41,840 bases of DNA, from positions 1 to 41,840 of the forward strand of contig CASFRL010000135.1 in NCBI GenBank assembly GCA_949297285.1, written 5' to 3'. The notes beneath the pieces are model-generated. The model searched no databases and was not told where the DNA came from. It was given only the letters and a program-made list of their open reading frames with translations. This stretch comes from an uncultured Bacteroidales bacterium. GTDB taxonomy: Bacteria > Bacteroidota > Bacteroidia > Bacteroidales > Coprobacteraceae. The first letter of the stretch is position 1, and every line of letters begins with the position of its first letter. Below, piece by piece: positions 20,156 through 30,062 of this stretch. Position numbers and translations under genes: made by a program.

Positions 20156-20881
20156 ATGCTGGAAAAGACATTGGGTATCGTATTATATACCATTGCATAT
20201 AACGACAAAAACCACATAGCTCATCTCTATACCGAAAAGTACGGACGAACGGCATACGCGCTACCTCAATCACAAGGGAAAAAAAGCAAAATGCAAAGGC
20301 CGCTTTTCTTCCCGTTCTCCATATTAGATATAGAATCAGACCACAAAGCCCAACGCGATATTCAAAGGATCAAAGAAGTACGTCCGGCAGAGATTCTGCA
20401 ACGCATACACTTCGACCCGGTCAAAAATTCCATTGCCCTATTTCTATCCGAATTCTTATCCCGAGCCATCCACGAACCGGAAGCGAATCCTAACTTTTTC
20501 AAATTCCTATACCAATCGATAAAATTACTCGATGTCATCGAAGACGGAAAAGCCAATTTCCACCTCTGTTTTTTAATTCAACTTTCCGGATTTTTAGGTT
20601 TTTATCCGAATATTGAAAATTACCATCCGGGAGACTGTTTCGATCTGCTAAACGGCACCACCTCCTCCTCTATTCCGGGACACCCTTATACCCTTTCGCC
20701 GGAAGAGACTGTAATATTCACAAAACTCATGAGAATGAATTACTACAATTTGCATTTATTCCACTTCTCCCGAGACGAACGAATGCAGATACTCAACCAT
20801 ATCGTAACCTACTTTAAACTTCATCACGCAGGATTCACGCAGCCCAAATCGCTCGAGATACTCAAGACCCTGTTCGACTAA
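20156..20881 (+). CDS. recO: DNA repair protein RecO
   Basis: A 241-residue cytoplasmic protein that, with RecR, loads RecA onto SSB-coated single-stranded DNA in RecF-pathway recombination. The N-terminal OB fold is recognisable (MLEKTLGIVLYTIAYNDKNH, then AHLYTEKYGRTAYALP). The helical domain follows, with LFLSEFLSRAIHEPEANPNF and the LGFYPNIENY segment typical of Bacteroidota RecO. No four-cysteine zinc motif is seen, unlike many Firmicutes and Deinococcus RecO. Length is as usual. It is preceded by a good -7 element and followed by an independent tRNA-Arg gene. Confidence 0.88.
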   Translation: MLEKTLGIVLYTIAYNDKNHIAHLYTEKYGRTAYALPQSQGKKSKMQRPLFFPFSILDIESDHKAQRDIQRIKEVRPAEILQRIHFDPVKNSIALFLSEFLSRAIHEPEANPNFFKFLYQSIKLLDVIEDGKANFHLCFLIQLSGFLGFYPNIENYHPGDCFDLLNGTTSSSIPGHPYTLSPEETVIFTKLMRMNYYNLHLFHFSRDERMQILNHIVTYFKLHHAGFTQPKSLEILKTLFD

Positions 20882-20894
20882 TTATACCGATACA

Positions 20895-20926
20895 TTTGGC
20901 AAAACGCAGAAATAATTATATTTTTG
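20895..20926 (+). promoter_or_regulatory. Promoter of tRNA-Arg
   Basis: TTTG (20895-20898) and TATTTTTG (20919-20926) are separated by 20 bases. This is the cleanest Bacteroidota promoter in the window. The tRNA 5' end is 12 bases after the -7 box, so transcription starts only a few bases before the mature tRNA. Confidence 0.85.
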
Positions 20927-20937
20927 CACCCGTTGAC

Positions 20938-21009
20938 GCCTTTGTAGTTCAATGGATAGAACAAAAGTTTCCTAAACTTTAGATCCGGGTTCGATTCCCG
21001 GCGGAGGTA
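20938..21009 (+). tRNA. tRNA-Arg (anticodon CCT)
   Basis: A 72-base cloverleaf: acceptor GCCTTTG with CGGAGGT, D arm GTTC/GAAC, anticodon stem AAAGT/ACTTT with loop TTCCTAA (anticodon CCT, reading AGG), and T arm CCGGG-TTCGATT-CCCGG. CCA is not encoded. The acceptor has G-U wobbles at positions 1, 5 and 6. Confidence 0.95.
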
Positions 21010-21071
21010 CAGATGGGCTATGAAGTTTTTTTAAACAGACATAGTCCTTTTTTTTCGACTCATAATAACAA

Positions 21072-21109
21072 AAATAAAGAGCGGAGGTTGCAACCTCCGC
21101 TCTTTATTT
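21072..21109. terminator. Perfect 38-bp palindrome, bidirectional terminator
   Basis: Two 19-base arms meet with no spacer (the loop must come from central bases). The GC-rich core is flanked by A/T runs on both sides. It sits between convergent tRNA-Arg (plus) and secDF (minus, stop 21138), so it can end transcription in both directions. Confidence 0.85.
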
Positions 21110-21137
21110 ATTTATCAAACTGTTTCCTTTACATTAA

Positions 21138-24128
21138 TTACTTTGCAACTTCTGTAACCTGTGTTTTTCTTTGTTTCTTTGCCATAATCTCATAGGCAGT
21201 GGGGACTGCAACAAACAAAGTAGAGAAAGTTCCGACAATAACACCCAGTAACATAGCGAACGTAAAGCTACGAATCGTATCACCACCTAAAATAAAGATA
21301 CAAAGCAACACGATTGCCGTACTCAATGACGTACTGATCGTACGTGACAACGTACTGTTCAACGCTTCATTGACCACTTGGTATCTATCGCGCTTCGGAT
21401 AGATTCCGATAACCTCTCTTACACGGTCGAATACCACCACTTTATCGTTTACAGAATATCCGATTACGGTCAAAATAGCAGCGATAAATGACTGGTCGAT
21501 CTCCATTGAGAACGGCAACAGGCCATAGAACAATGAGTAGAACGAAATGATAATAACCGTATCGAAGGCCAAAGATACCAATGTCCCGGCACTAAACGAA
21601 ATATCCCTGAACCGCAGCAATATATAAAGTGCAATTGCCAACAAAGAGAAGATCACGGCCCAGATAGCTCCGATCGTTATATCTTCGGCAATACTCGGTC
21701 CTACTTTCTGGATACTCATTATATTTTCAGCTTTAAACTGTTCCAGAGTCTTATCACCCAACATGCTCTTCAAGCCATCATACAACTTGGCTTCTACCTC
21801 TTTATCGATCGAATCATCGCTATCGGCAATACGATAGTTAGTAGAAATACGCACTTGATTTTCGCCTCCAATGGTTATTACCGACAGAGAACTTCCCTCA
21901 AAGTAAGGTTTCAATAAGTTGGCTACTTTCTGAGTATTAACCGGTTCTTGGAAACGTACTACATAATTACGTCCTCCTGAGAAATCGATACCCTTGCTAA
22001 GGCCTTTGACGCCAAAGGAGACGACTCCGATAACAATCAATGCCGAACAAACGATATAACCTACTTTACGAGCTCCGAGGAAGTTGATTTTCGGATGAGT
22101 AAGCCAATTTTTGGTAAGTGATGTCGTAAATGTCAAGTGTTTGAACCAGTTTTTCTCCAAACCGCGTTCGTAAATCAAACGGGTCAAGAATACTGCCGTA
22201 AAGAATGACATGGCGATACCGATCATCAAAGTCGTAGCAAAACCTTTGATAGGTCCGGTTCCGAAGAAGAACAAGATCAAACCGGTAATCAATGATGTCA
22301 AGTTTGAGTCAAAGATTGCCGAGAACGCATTCTTGTAACCGTCGGTAATGGCATTTTTAAGATTTTTACCCAAACGGAGTTCCTCTTTTGCACGTTCATA
22401 AATCAGCACATTGGCATCCACTGCGATTCCCAAAGACAACACCAATCCGGCAATACCCGACAAAGTCAAGACTGCTTGGAACGATGCGAGAATACCCATG
22501 GTAAAGAACATATTGAGAACCAATCCTAAATTGGCAACCAAACCGGGAACCACCCCATACATGCTAATCATATAGATCATCAACAGAACCAAAGCAAAAA
22601 TAAAGGAGATGATTCCACTCTGAATTGCTTCTTGTCCTAATGACGGACCGATTACGTCTTCTTGTACGATCTTGACACTTGCTGCCATTTTACCGGATTT
22701 CAACACATTCGCAAGGTCCTTGGCTTCTTCCGGAGTAAAGTTTCCTGAAATCTGAGAATTTCCACCCGAAATTTCAGTATTCACTACCGGGAATGAATAT
22801 ACTTGATCGTCCAAAACAATAGCCACACAACGACCGATATTTTCACGGGTCAACTGTTCCCAAATCTTAGAACCTTCAGCATTCATCGACATACTTACTA
22901 CTGCCGTATTTGTCATACGGTCAAAGTCTTCGCGTGCATCGGTAATCACATCGCCTTCCAATGGAGGACGTCCGCCATTTGTAGCTTTCAATGCTACCAA
23001 TTGGAAATATTGTTCTTTTTCATCGACAGGTTTTACCGTCCACTTAAACATGATGTTGGCGGGCAATAATTCACGTACTTGACGCATGGCCAAGTATTTG
23101 TTTACCGCAGCCGTATCATTTATGTGAGCAACACCCACAGCCGGACCGTTTCCGATAGCTCCATTCTGAGAGACATTCGGATTAAGACGGGCAAACAACG
23201 GATTTTGTTTTTTCCAGGCATTGATATTTGCTTGCTCATCGGTTTTGTTCATTTCTTTTATCTTCTGAGTCAAGCTATCTTTCAACGACGTTGTTTCAAC
23301 AGCAGCAGTATCGGCAGCCTCAACAACGGTCGAATCGGTTTCGGCAAGAGTTTCTTCCGACTGATTTTCCAAATTGGCGAGCAAGTCGTTTGCACTTGCC
23401 AGTTTATTGAAGAATTCATTCAGATTATAAGTTTCCCAAAACTCGAGGTTTGCACTTCCTTGAAGAAGTTTACGAACACGTTCCGGCTCTTTAACACCCG
23501 GGAGCTCCACCAAAATACGTCCATCTTTTTCCAGACGTTGAATATTGGGAGCAACCACACCGAAACGGTCGATACGCGTACGCAATACGTTAAAAGAATT
23601 ATCTATTGCACTATTGAGTTCTTCGCGCAGAACACTTACAACTTCATCGTTCGTCGCGTTAGGCGTAATTTTATCTTTTAATTGATAAGTACTGAAAATT
23701 GCAGCCAAACGTACATTCGGGTCCAGCTTCTTGTATTCATTTACAAAAGCGGACAAGAAGTCTTTATTATCAGCTTGATTGGCCGTCGCATTAGCCAGTG
23801 CTTTATTAAAATTGACATCCGGGTTGTTATTTGATAATGACTTCAATACATCAGCCACAGAAATCTGCAACGTGACATTCATACCTCCTTTTAAGTCCAG
23901 ACCCAGACCGATCTCCATTTCGCGGCATTGCTTAAAAGTATAATACCCCAAATATACCTTCTCCGTAGCAATAGAATCGATATATTGTTTATACTTCATT
24001 GCGTCACCGTTAGCATACTCTTCAGCCTTCTGTGTATAATGCCGTGTTACAAATGAAAAAGAAATGTAAAAGAGACATACCAACGTGAGTAATACCGCAA
24101 AAACCCTTATAAATCCTTTGTTTTGCAT
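21138..24128 (-). CDS. secDF: Fused protein translocase subunit SecDF
   Basis: A 996-residue inner-membrane protein that uses the proton-motive force to help pull secreted proteins out of the SecYEG channel. The SecD half has an N-terminal membrane segment, the signature LGLDLKGGMNVTLQISVADV, the periplasmic P1 domain, and a membrane block starting near IQSGIISFIFALVLLMIYMI with GIAVDANVLIYERAKEELRL. The SecF half starts near residue 650 (SKGIDFSGGRNYVVRFQEPV) and ends with GYSVNDKVVVFDRVRE and TLSRTISTSLSTA. The D/F fusion is normal for Bacteroidota. Residues ~245-300 of P1 are an unusual Glu/Thr/Ala-rich stretch. The gene is monocistronic with its own promoter element. Confidence 0.96.
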   Translation of the reverse strand: MQNKGFIRVFAVLLTLVCLFYISFSFVTRHYTQKAEEYANGDAMKYKQYIDSIATEKVYLGYYTFKQCREMEIGLGLDLKGGMNVTLQISVADVLKSLSNNNPDVNFNKALANATANQADNKDFLSAFVNEYKKLDPNVRLAAIFSTYQLKDKITPNATNDEVVSVLREELNSAIDNSFNVLRTRIDRFGVVAPNIQRLEKDGRILVELPGVKEPERVRKLLQGSANLEFWETYNLNEFFNKLASANDLLANLENQSEETLAETDSTVVEAADTAAVETTSLKDSLTQKIKEMNKTDEQANINAWKKQNPLFARLNPNVSQNGAIGNGPAVGVAHINDTAAVNKYLAMRQVRELLPANIMFKWTVKPVDEKEQYFQLVALKATNGGRPPLEGDVITDAREDFDRMTNTAVVSMSMNAEGSKIWEQLTRENIGRCVAIVLDDQVYSFPVVNTEISGGNSQISGNFTPEEAKDLANVLKSGKMAASVKIVQEDVIGPSLGQEAIQSGIISFIFALVLLMIYMISMYGVVPGLVANLGLVLNMFFTMGILASFQAVLTLSGIAGLVLSLGIAVDANVLIYERAKEELRLGKNLKNAITDGYKNAFSAIFDSNLTSLITGLILFFFGTGPIKGFATTLMIGIAMSFFTAVFLTRLIYERGLEKNWFKHLTFTTSLTKNWLTHPKINFLGARKVGYIVCSALIVIGVVSFGVKGLSKGIDFSGGRNYVVRFQEPVNTQKVANLLKPYFEGSSLSVITIGGENQVRISTNYRIADSDDSIDKEVEAKLYDGLKSMLGDKTLEQFKAENIMSIQKVGPSIAEDITIGAIWAVIFSLLAIALYILLRFRDISFSAGTLVSLAFDTVIIISFYSLFYGLLPFSMEIDQSFIAAILTVIGYSVNDKVVVFDRVREVIGIYPKRDRYQVVNEALNSTLSRTISTSLSTAIVLLCIFILGGDTIRSFTFAMLLGVIVGTFSTLFVAVPTAYEIMAKKQRKTQVTEVAK

Positions 24129-24185
24129 GTGATAATTACTTTATGATTTTTTATTAATTGATTTTTCTTGTTTTTAATCAAGGTG

Positions 24186-24219
24186 CAAATATATGTTTTT
24201 TTTCCATTCCGATAGCAAA
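24186..24219 (-). promoter_or_regulatory. Promoter of secDF
   Basis: On the minus strand TATATTTG (24193-24186) matches TAnnTTTG exactly. A TTTG lies at 24219-24216 with a 22-base spacer, one more than usual. The leader to the ATG is about 55 bases. Confidence 0.6.
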
Positions 24220-24318
24220 ATGTTTGATTAATTTACACTTGACACCGTTAATATCTGTCATATCGAGGAAAAACCATCGTCGAATCATACTTTTTTGTAT
24301 CTTTACCCCTTAAAAAAT

Positions 24319-26268
24319 ATGACACAGATGATACCCAATAAATCAAAAGGGCTATTATATGCCAGAAATTTTATTCTGACCGTTTTCGCTGCGGCATTTG
24401 CACTCTCTTGCGCCAACATTGCCCGACCTTCGGGAGGCCCCATCGACACGACTCCTCCCGTATTTGTCAAGAGTACGCCCAACCCGAACCAGCTCAATTT
24501 CAACAAAAACAAGATCGAAATAGAATTTGACGAAATTATACAGATCGATAAACCGACCGAAAAGGTTGTCGTATCTCCTTCTCAGAAAAATATGCCGGAG
24601 ATACAGGCGTCGGGACGTAAAGTGATTGTCACCTTGCAAGATTCTTTGATTCCGAACACGACATATACCATCGACTTTTCGGATGCGATTGCCGACAACA
24701 ATGAAAAAAACCCGCTGTATAACTACAGTTTTTCTTTCTCTACGGGAAATACCATCGATACATTGCAAGTAGCTGGTACATTATTGAACGCCGAAAACCT
24801 CGAACCGGTTACCGGAATGCTTGTCGGACTACATGCAAACCTGAACGATTCGGCATTTACAAATACTCCGATGCAAAGAATTGCCAAATCCGATGCATAC
24901 GGGAAATTTTCTATAAAAAACATTGCTGAAGGGGAATACCGTATTTACGGGCTGAATGATGCAAACCGGGATTACAAATTCGATAACCCATCCGAAGACA
25001 TCGCCTTTATGGACAGTACGATAATCCCAAGCGTGAAAATGATAACGCAAGCAGATACGATATGGGCCGACAGCACAACGATAGATACCATAAAAATGGT
25101 AACTTTACCCCACTTTTACCCCGACAATATCATACTGAAGGTTTTCAACGAACAGTTCAAGTCGCGTTATTTGGAAAAATATGAACGGAAAGAGAGAAAC
25201 AGAATATCTCTTGTCTTTACTGCTCCCGACGACTCTTTGCCGAAACTGACTCCGTTGAACTTCGAACAACAAGATTGGGCAATCACCGAGAAAAACCCGA
25301 CAAACGATACGCTTTTATACTGGATCAAAGATTCGCTTATCTATAATCTGGACACGTTGACTTTTGCCGCCGATTATAAAAGGACCGACTCTTTACGTCA
25401 ACTTACCCCTTTCAGAGATACGCTTAAGTTCATATTCAGAGAAAAGCCTGCACCTCGAAAAAGCAAAAAAGAGAAAAAAGATACAATTCCAGAAATCGAG
25501 TTCATGAAAATTATACCCCAGTTCTCTTCGGTGGTAAACATTTATGACAAACTCCGGTTTGCATTCGATCAGCCTCTCGATTCGATAAAAGAGGAGAGCC
25601 TTAAACTGGAATTACAGGTCGATACGATATGGACACCGGTTACCGATTACACCTTCTACCCGGACAGTACGCAACATCGGACATACCTGTTAAAAACCCG
25701 ATGGAAACCGGGAGGCGAATACCGAATCTCTATCGATTCGCTTGCTGCAGTCAGTGTTTATGGGAACCCAAGCAATAGAATCTCCCAAACGTTCAAAGTA
25801 AAAACCGCCGAAGAATATTCTAATTTCTATATCGAAACTATCGGGGTAAAAGATTCGGCTTTTGTCGAGCTATTGAACACCAACGACAGCCCGGTTCGCA
25901 AATCTCCGGTAAAAGACGGAGGAGCCGAGTTTATATATGTCGATCCGGGGACATACTATATCCGTTTGGTAAAAGACCCCAACGGAAACGGGAAATTCGA
26001 CACCGGGAACTTTGCCGAGAAACGTCAACCGGAAGAGGTATTCTATTATCCGAAATCTATCGAACTAAAGGCCAACTGGGACGTAGAGCAAACATGGGAT
26101 GTCTATGCTTTGCCGCTCGATAAGCAGAAACCGCTGGAAATAACAAAGAACAAACCTAATGACTTAAAGAATGACACCCAAGATGAAAATAAAGAGCCCG
26201 AAGGACCCGTGTACTCAAACCGGCCTTCCGGTGCAATCCAGTCCCGCAGTCAAGGTTCTTATCGTTAA
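24319..26268 (+). CDS. Ig-like domain lipoprotein
   Basis: A 649-residue surface or periplasmic lipoprotein. The N-terminus from the ATG at 24319 has a hydrophobic stretch ending ALSC at Cys31, then ANIARPSGGPIDTTPPVFVK, the hallmark opening of a widespread Bacteroidota lipoprotein family with a bacterial Ig-like fold (Big_5/SbsA N type) at about residues 40-130 (NKIEIEFDEIIQIDKPTEKV). A carboxypeptidase-regulatory-like segment follows (SDAYGKFSIKNIAEGEYRIY), and later a second Ig-like region with a GKFDTGNFAEKRQPEEVFYY segment. Function is unknown; a cell-envelope structural role is likely. I place the start at ATG 24319; an upstream in-frame TTG at 24295 is less likely. The 3' end overlaps the DUF3108 gene. 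Confidence 0.85.
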   Translation: MTQMIPNKSKGLLYARNFILTVFAAAFALSCANIARPSGGPIDTTPPVFVKSTPNPNQLNFNKNKIEIEFDEIIQIDKPTEKVVVSPSQKNMPEIQASGRKVIVTLQDSLIPNTTYTIDFSDAIADNNEKNPLYNYSFSFSTGNTIDTLQVAGTLLNAENLEPVTGMLVGLHANLNDSAFTNTPMQRIAKSDAYGKFSIKNIAEGEYRIYGLNDANRDYKFDNPSEDIAFMDSTIIPSVKMITQADTIWADSTTIDTIKMVTLPHFYPDNIILKVFNEQFKSRYLEKYERKERNRISLVFTAPDDSLPKLTPLNFEQQDWAITEKNPTNDTLLYWIKDSLIYNLDTLTFAADYKRTDSLRQLTPFRDTLKFIFREKPAPRKSKKEKKDTIPEIEFMKIIPQFSSVVNIYDKLRFAFDQPLDSIKEESLKLELQVDTIWTPVTDYTFYPDSTQHRTYLLKTRWKPGGEYRISIDSLAAVSVYGNPSNRISQTFKVKTAEEYSNFYIETIGVKDSAFVELLNTNDSPVRKSPVKDGGAEFIYVDPGTYYIRLVKDPNGNGKFDTGNFAEKRQPEEVFYYPKSIELKANWDVEQTWDVYALPLDKQKPLEITKNKPNDLKNDTQDENKEPEGPVYSNRPSGAIQSRSQGSYR

Positions 26269-27025
26269 TTTACTGTTAATACTCTTCTGCTCATCGACAG
26301 GATCGGCACAATGCCCCGTTAAATCAGATTTTCCAAAAGAATCTCTACCCTATGACGTGATATACCAGTGGGGGTTTATTTGGAAACGTGCAGCAAGTGC
26401 AAGTTTAGACATAGACTCGTTCACGGCCCAAGACGGGACAAAATATTACAAATCGCTACTGACGGCACGCACCTTGGCTTTCGCCGACCGTATTTTCAAA
26501 GTTCGCGATACGCTTGTTTCGATCATGCGCAAAGAGGGACTTATTCCCCATTACTATGCTAAAATTTCGGACGAAGACCATACCTACCGCAAAGATGTGA
26601 CAAAATACAGTTATAATAACGGCATCTGTACCGGTGATATTACATTGTACCGCCCCAAACGGAATGCGATCGAAAACTATCTTGTCCGATCAAGCCATTG
26701 CGTTTATGACATGCTCAGCGTATTCTATTACCTGCGTACGATCGATTTCTCCTCCAAAAATATCGGTGACCGCATCGAGGTCGATATTTTTACCGGGAAT
26801 CACATTGAATATCTTTCGGTCGAATATTTGGGAAGAACCCTTCTCGATCTAAAAGGGAAAGCTTTCGGATCATACAAAATAAAGCTGCATTTTTCCGATG
26901 ACAAAGGAAAGAGAGAGAACGATAACATCACAGCTTGGATTAGCGATGACCACAGAAAGATTCCCATCCAGGTAGAAGGGAAACTTGCCATCGGATCTCT
27001 GAAAGCGATATATACCGGCAAATAA
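26171..27025 (+). CDS. DUF3108 domain-containing exported protein
   Basis: A 284-residue protein with a hydrophobic export segment (VKVLIVNLLLILFCSSTGSA) preceded by a long, mostly polar N-region. The mature part begins LPYDVIYQWGFIWKRAASAS, the standard DUF3108 opening, and continues with KVRDTLVSIMRKEGLIPHYY and the WISDDHRKIPIQVEGKLAIG segment near the end. DUF3108 proteins are beta-rich periplasmic or outer-membrane-associated proteins of unknown function. The first usable ATG codons (26171, 26183) lie inside the upstream lipoprotein gene, giving an overlap of 98 or 86 bases; no ATG lies closer to the signal segment. The pair is very probably one operon. A hairpin terminator follows the stop directly. 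Confidence 0.8.
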   Translation: MTPKMKIKSPKDPCTQTGLPVQSSPAVKVLIVNLLLILFCSSTGSAQCPVKSDFPKESLPYDVIYQWGFIWKRAASASLDIDSFTAQDGTKYYKSLLTARTLAFADRIFKVRDTLVSIMRKEGLIPHYYAKISDEDHTYRKDVTKYSYNNGICTGDITLYRPKRNAIENYLVRSSHCVYDMLSVFYYLRTIDFSSKNIGDRIEVDIFTGNHIEYLSVEYLGRTLLDLKGKAFGSYKIKLHFSDDKGKRENDNITAWISDDHRKIPIQVEGKLAIGSLKAIYTGK

Positions 27026-27054
27026 AAAGCCTTTACCATCGGGAAAAGGCTTTT
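27025..27054 (+). terminator. Terminator after the DUF3108 gene
   Basis: A 10-bp stem (AAAAGCCTTT with AAAGGCTTTT) and a 10-base loop, beginning at the stop codon. The right arm itself ends in four T residues. Confidence 0.75.
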
Positions 27055-27221
27055 GCTTACATAAATTAGTACGACCTAAGAACAATGTTCTGCTGTAATT
27101 CAAATTCTTCATTGCAAAAATAAAACCGGAATCAGAGCTTCGCAATACCTATATCCGATGAAAAAGCAAAGCGCAACTACCTATAAATAGGTACAACTCC
27201 TGTTTTTTATGCGATTACAAG

Positions 27222-27264
27222 ACAGCGAGAGGGTTCGGCAATTTTTGCCGAACCCTCTCGCTGT
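27222..27264 (-). terminator. Perfect 20-bp hairpin after frdB
   Basis: Arms 27222-27241 and 27245-27264 pair perfectly with a 3-base loop and a GC-rich lower stem. It starts 20 bases past the frdB stop on the minus strand. No long T-run follows in either direction, so it may act by terminating transcription or by protecting the mRNA 3' end. Between 27055 and 27221 I see no gene. Confidence 0.65.
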
Positions 27265-27283
27265 TTACAACAATATAAAATTT

Positions 27284-28039
27284 TCAGTCTTTTAACTTAG
27301 CCGAAATAAATTCCCGGTTGAGACGGGCTATATTCGAAATAGAGATGTTCTTCGGACATTCTGCCTCGCAAGCACCTGTGTTGGTACAGTTTCCGAAACC
27401 GAGCTCATCCATTTTTGCAACCATTGCTTTTGCCCGACGAGCAGCTTCAATACGTCCTTGCGGCAAAAGAGCCAACTGACTGACCTTGGCCGAAACGAAC
27501 AACATTGCCGAACCGTTTTTGCAAGCGGCTGCACAAGCTCCGCAACCGATACAAGCAGCAGCATCCATTGCCAAATCGGCATTTTCTTTAGGTATGGGTA
27601 TTGCATTCGCATCGGGAACACCACCGGTATTTACCGAAACAAATCCTCCGGCTTGTATAATCTTATCATAAGCCGATCGGTCAACCATCAAATCGCGGAT
27701 AATGGGGAAACCTGCCGAACGCCAAGGCTCGATAGTAATCGTATCGCCATCATTGAAACGACGCATATACAACTGGCAGGTAGTAGCACCCGTTGCTGCT
27801 CCATGAGGATGACCATTGATATACAACGAACACATTCCGCAAATACCTTCACGGCAATCATGATCGAAAACGACAGGGTCTTTTCCTTCTTTTATCAACT
27901 GTTCATTCAAGATATCCAGCATTTCCAAAAAAGAAGCACCCTGAAAAATATTTTTAAGCTGGTAAGTTTCAAAACGACCTTTTTCTTTCGGACCTTTCTG
28001 ACGCCAAACCTTAAGGGTTACATTTATATTTTTGTCCAT
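27284..28039 (-). CDS. frdB: Fumarate reductase / succinate dehydrogenase iron-sulfur subunit
   Basis: A 251-residue subunit that carries electrons between the membrane cytochrome b and the flavoprotein. The N-terminal ferredoxin-like domain has the [2Fe-2S] cysteines in [16 protein letters not shown] and a later ATTC. The C-terminal domain has [15 protein letters not shown] for [4Fe-4S], and [15 protein letters not shown] for the remaining cluster ligands. The long spacing and the [12 protein letters not shown] segment are typical of the B-type (Bacteroides/Wolinella/Bacillus) enzymes. It is the last gene of frdC-frdA-frdB, 22 bases after frdA. In anaerobic Bacteroidales this complex reduces fumarate to succinate; direction cannot be read from sequence. 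Confidence 0.93.
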   Translation of the reverse strand: MDKNINVTLKVWRQKGPKEKGRFETYQLKNIFQGASFLEMLDILNEQLIKEGKDPVVFDHDCREGICGMCSLYINGHPHGAATGATTCQLYMRRFNDGDTITIEPWRSAGFPIIRDLMVDRSAYDKIIQAGGFVSVNTGGVPDANAIPIPKENADLAMDAAACIGCGACAAACKNGSAMLFVSAKVSQLALLPQGRIEAARRAKAMVAKMDELGFGNCTNTGACEAECPKNISISNIARLNREFISAKLKD

Positions 28040-28061
28040 GATAATTCTTTGTTACTGATTA

Positions 28062-30005
28062 TTATTTTTTATAGTTACGGGTTTGAGGAACGACAAATTC
28101 ATAATTCAACATCTCTTTCAACATGACAGGGTCTTTGTCTTCTCCCTGATATTCCCAACAAGAGACATAAGCGAATTTGTCATCATGACGCAATGCTTCT
28201 CCCTCTTCAGTCTGGTGCTCTACACGGAAGTGTCCACCGCAAGATTCAGCACGGTCTAACGCATCATGAGCCATCAATGTCCCGATTTCAATAAAGTCGG
28301 CAAGTCTCAATGCCTTTTCCAGTTCAATATTTTGATCGTCGCCAGAACCCGGAATATATACATTACTCCAGAATTCTTTCTTCAGGTCTTTCAACATTTC
28401 GATTGCTTCTTTCAACCCTTTTTCGTCACGGGCCATACCGATATGTTCCCACATGATGTGTCCCAAACGTTTATGGATAGAATCTACCGATTCTTTTCCT
28501 TGTATGCTCATCAATTTCTGGATACGGGCTTCAATATTCTTTTCAGCTTCTTCAAATTCAGGAAGATCGGTACTGAAACGAGGCACCTGAATCTGATCGG
28601 CCAGATAATTCTGAATCGTATAAGGCAATACGAAATATCCGTCGGCAAGACCCTGCATCAATGCAGATGCACCCAAACGGTTAGCTCCGTGATCCGAGAA
28701 GTTTGCTTCTCCGATCGCAAACAAGCCCGGGATCGAAGTCTGCAATTCATAATCGACCCACAAACCTCCCATAGAATAGTGCAATGCCGGATAGATCATC
28801 ATCGGTGTTTCATACGGATTTTCGTCGGTAATCTCTTCATACATATCGAACAAATTGCCATATTTCTGTTTTACCACCTCTTTACCTAACCGTTTGATTG
28901 CATCGGAGAAATCGAGGAATACGGCCAATCCCGTATTGTTTACGCCAAAACCGGCGTCGCAACGTTCCATAGCCGCACGTGTAGCCTCATCACGCGGATC
29001 CATGTTCCCGAATGCCGGATAACGACGTTCCAAATAATAATCACGATCTTCTTCCGGAATATCTTTTCCTTGTTTTTTGCCTGCTTGCAGAGCTTTTGCA
29101 TCTTCAATTTTCTTCGGCACCCAAATACGTCCGTCGTTACGCAAAGACTCAGACATCAAAGTCAATTTCGACTGGAAGTCTCCGTGCACCGGAATACAGG
29201 TCGGATGGATTTGCACCATACAAGGATTGGCAAAATAGGCACCTTTTTTATAGCATTGCCATGCAGCAGAACCGTTAGAAGCCATTGCATTGGTAGACAA
29301 GAAGAATGTGTTTACATAACCTCCGGTTGCAACGACAACAGCGTGTGCCGCATAACGTTCGATCTTACCGGTAATCAGATTACGGGTAATGATACCCCGT
29401 GCACGACCGTCTATCAGCACGACATCCAACATTTCGTGACGAGTGTACATTTTCACTTTGCCTTTACCGATCTGGCGGCTTAATGCCGAGTATGCGCCCA
29501 ACAGCAACTGCTGTCCGGTCTGTCCGCGAGCATAAAATGTTCGAGATACCTGAGCGCCACCGAAAGAACGGTTATCTAACAAACCGCCATATTCACGGGC
29601 AAAAGGAACTCCTTGTGCTACACATTGGTCGATGATATTGTTTGAAACCTCTGCCAAACGATATACATTCGCTTCACGGGCACGATAATCACCTCCCTTA
29701 ATCGTATCATAGAAAAGACGATATATGCTATCACCGTCATTTTGATAATTCTTTGCAGCATTTATTCCTCCTTGTGCAGCAATAGAGTGTGCACGACGAG
29801 GAGAATCCTGAATACAGAAATTCAATACATTAAATCCCATTTCTGCCAATGAGGCGGCTGCCGAAGCTCCGGCCAATCCGGTACCTACGACAATAATATC
29901 GAGACGACGTTTATTTGCAGGATTCACCAATTTCTGGTGAGCTTTATAATTACTCCACTTTTCGGCCAACGGACCTTTAGGGATTTTAGAATCTATTTGA
30001 GACAT
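28062..30005 (-). CDS. frdA: Fumarate reductase / succinate dehydrogenase flavoprotein subunit
   Basis: A 647-residue catalytic subunit that interconverts fumarate and succinate. The FAD-binding dinucleotide fold is at the N-terminus ([20 protein letters not shown]). The covalent FAD-attachment region is [20 protein letters not shown], where the His of AHSIAAQGG is the expected linkage site. Later [10 protein letters not shown] and the [20 protein letters not shown] segment, with [19 protein letters not shown], belong to the catalytic and capping regions. Like other B-type enzymes it is longer than E. coli FrdA (about 600). It lies between frdC and frdB with gaps of 57 and 22 bases. Confidence 0.95.
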   Translation of the reverse strand: MSQIDSKIPKGPLAEKWSNYKAHQKLVNPANKRRLDIIVVGTGLAGASAAASLAEMGFNVLNFCIQDSPRRAHSIAAQGGINAAKNYQNDGDSIYRLFYDTIKGGDYRAREANVYRLAEVSNNIIDQCVAQGVPFAREYGGLLDNRSFGGAQVSRTFYARGQTGQQLLLGAYSALSRQIGKGKVKMYTRHEMLDVVLIDGRARGIITRNLITGKIERYAAHAVVVATGGYVNTFFLSTNAMASNGSAAWQCYKKGAYFANPCMVQIHPTCIPVHGDFQSKLTLMSESLRNDGRIWVPKKIEDAKALQAGKKQGKDIPEEDRDYYLERRYPAFGNMDPRDEATRAAMERCDAGFGVNNTGLAVFLDFSDAIKRLGKEVVKQKYGNLFDMYEEITDENPYETPMMIYPALHYSMGGLWVDYELQTSIPGLFAIGEANFSDHGANRLGASALMQGLADGYFVLPYTIQNYLADQIQVPRFSTDLPEFEEAEKNIEARIQKLMSIQGKESVDSIHKRLGHIMWEHIGMARDEKGLKEAIEMLKDLKKEFWSNVYIPGSGDDQNIELEKALRLADFIEIGTLMAHDALDRAESCGGHFRVEHQTEEGEALRHDDKFAYVSCWEYQGEDKDPVMLKEMLNYEFVVPQTRNYKK

Positions 30006-30062
30006 ATCTTGTTTGTTTTCGTTTGAATTAATATAAAATCTTTATCAAAAGGTCTCTGCCGA

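Noticed and set aside
18995-21009. G1-U72 wobble at the acceptor ends of all three tRNAs
   Set aside because: I first read this as degeneration, but both the Glu and Arg tRNAs share it, the rest of each cloverleaf is intact, and similar ends are usual for these tRNAs in the phylum as far as I recall.
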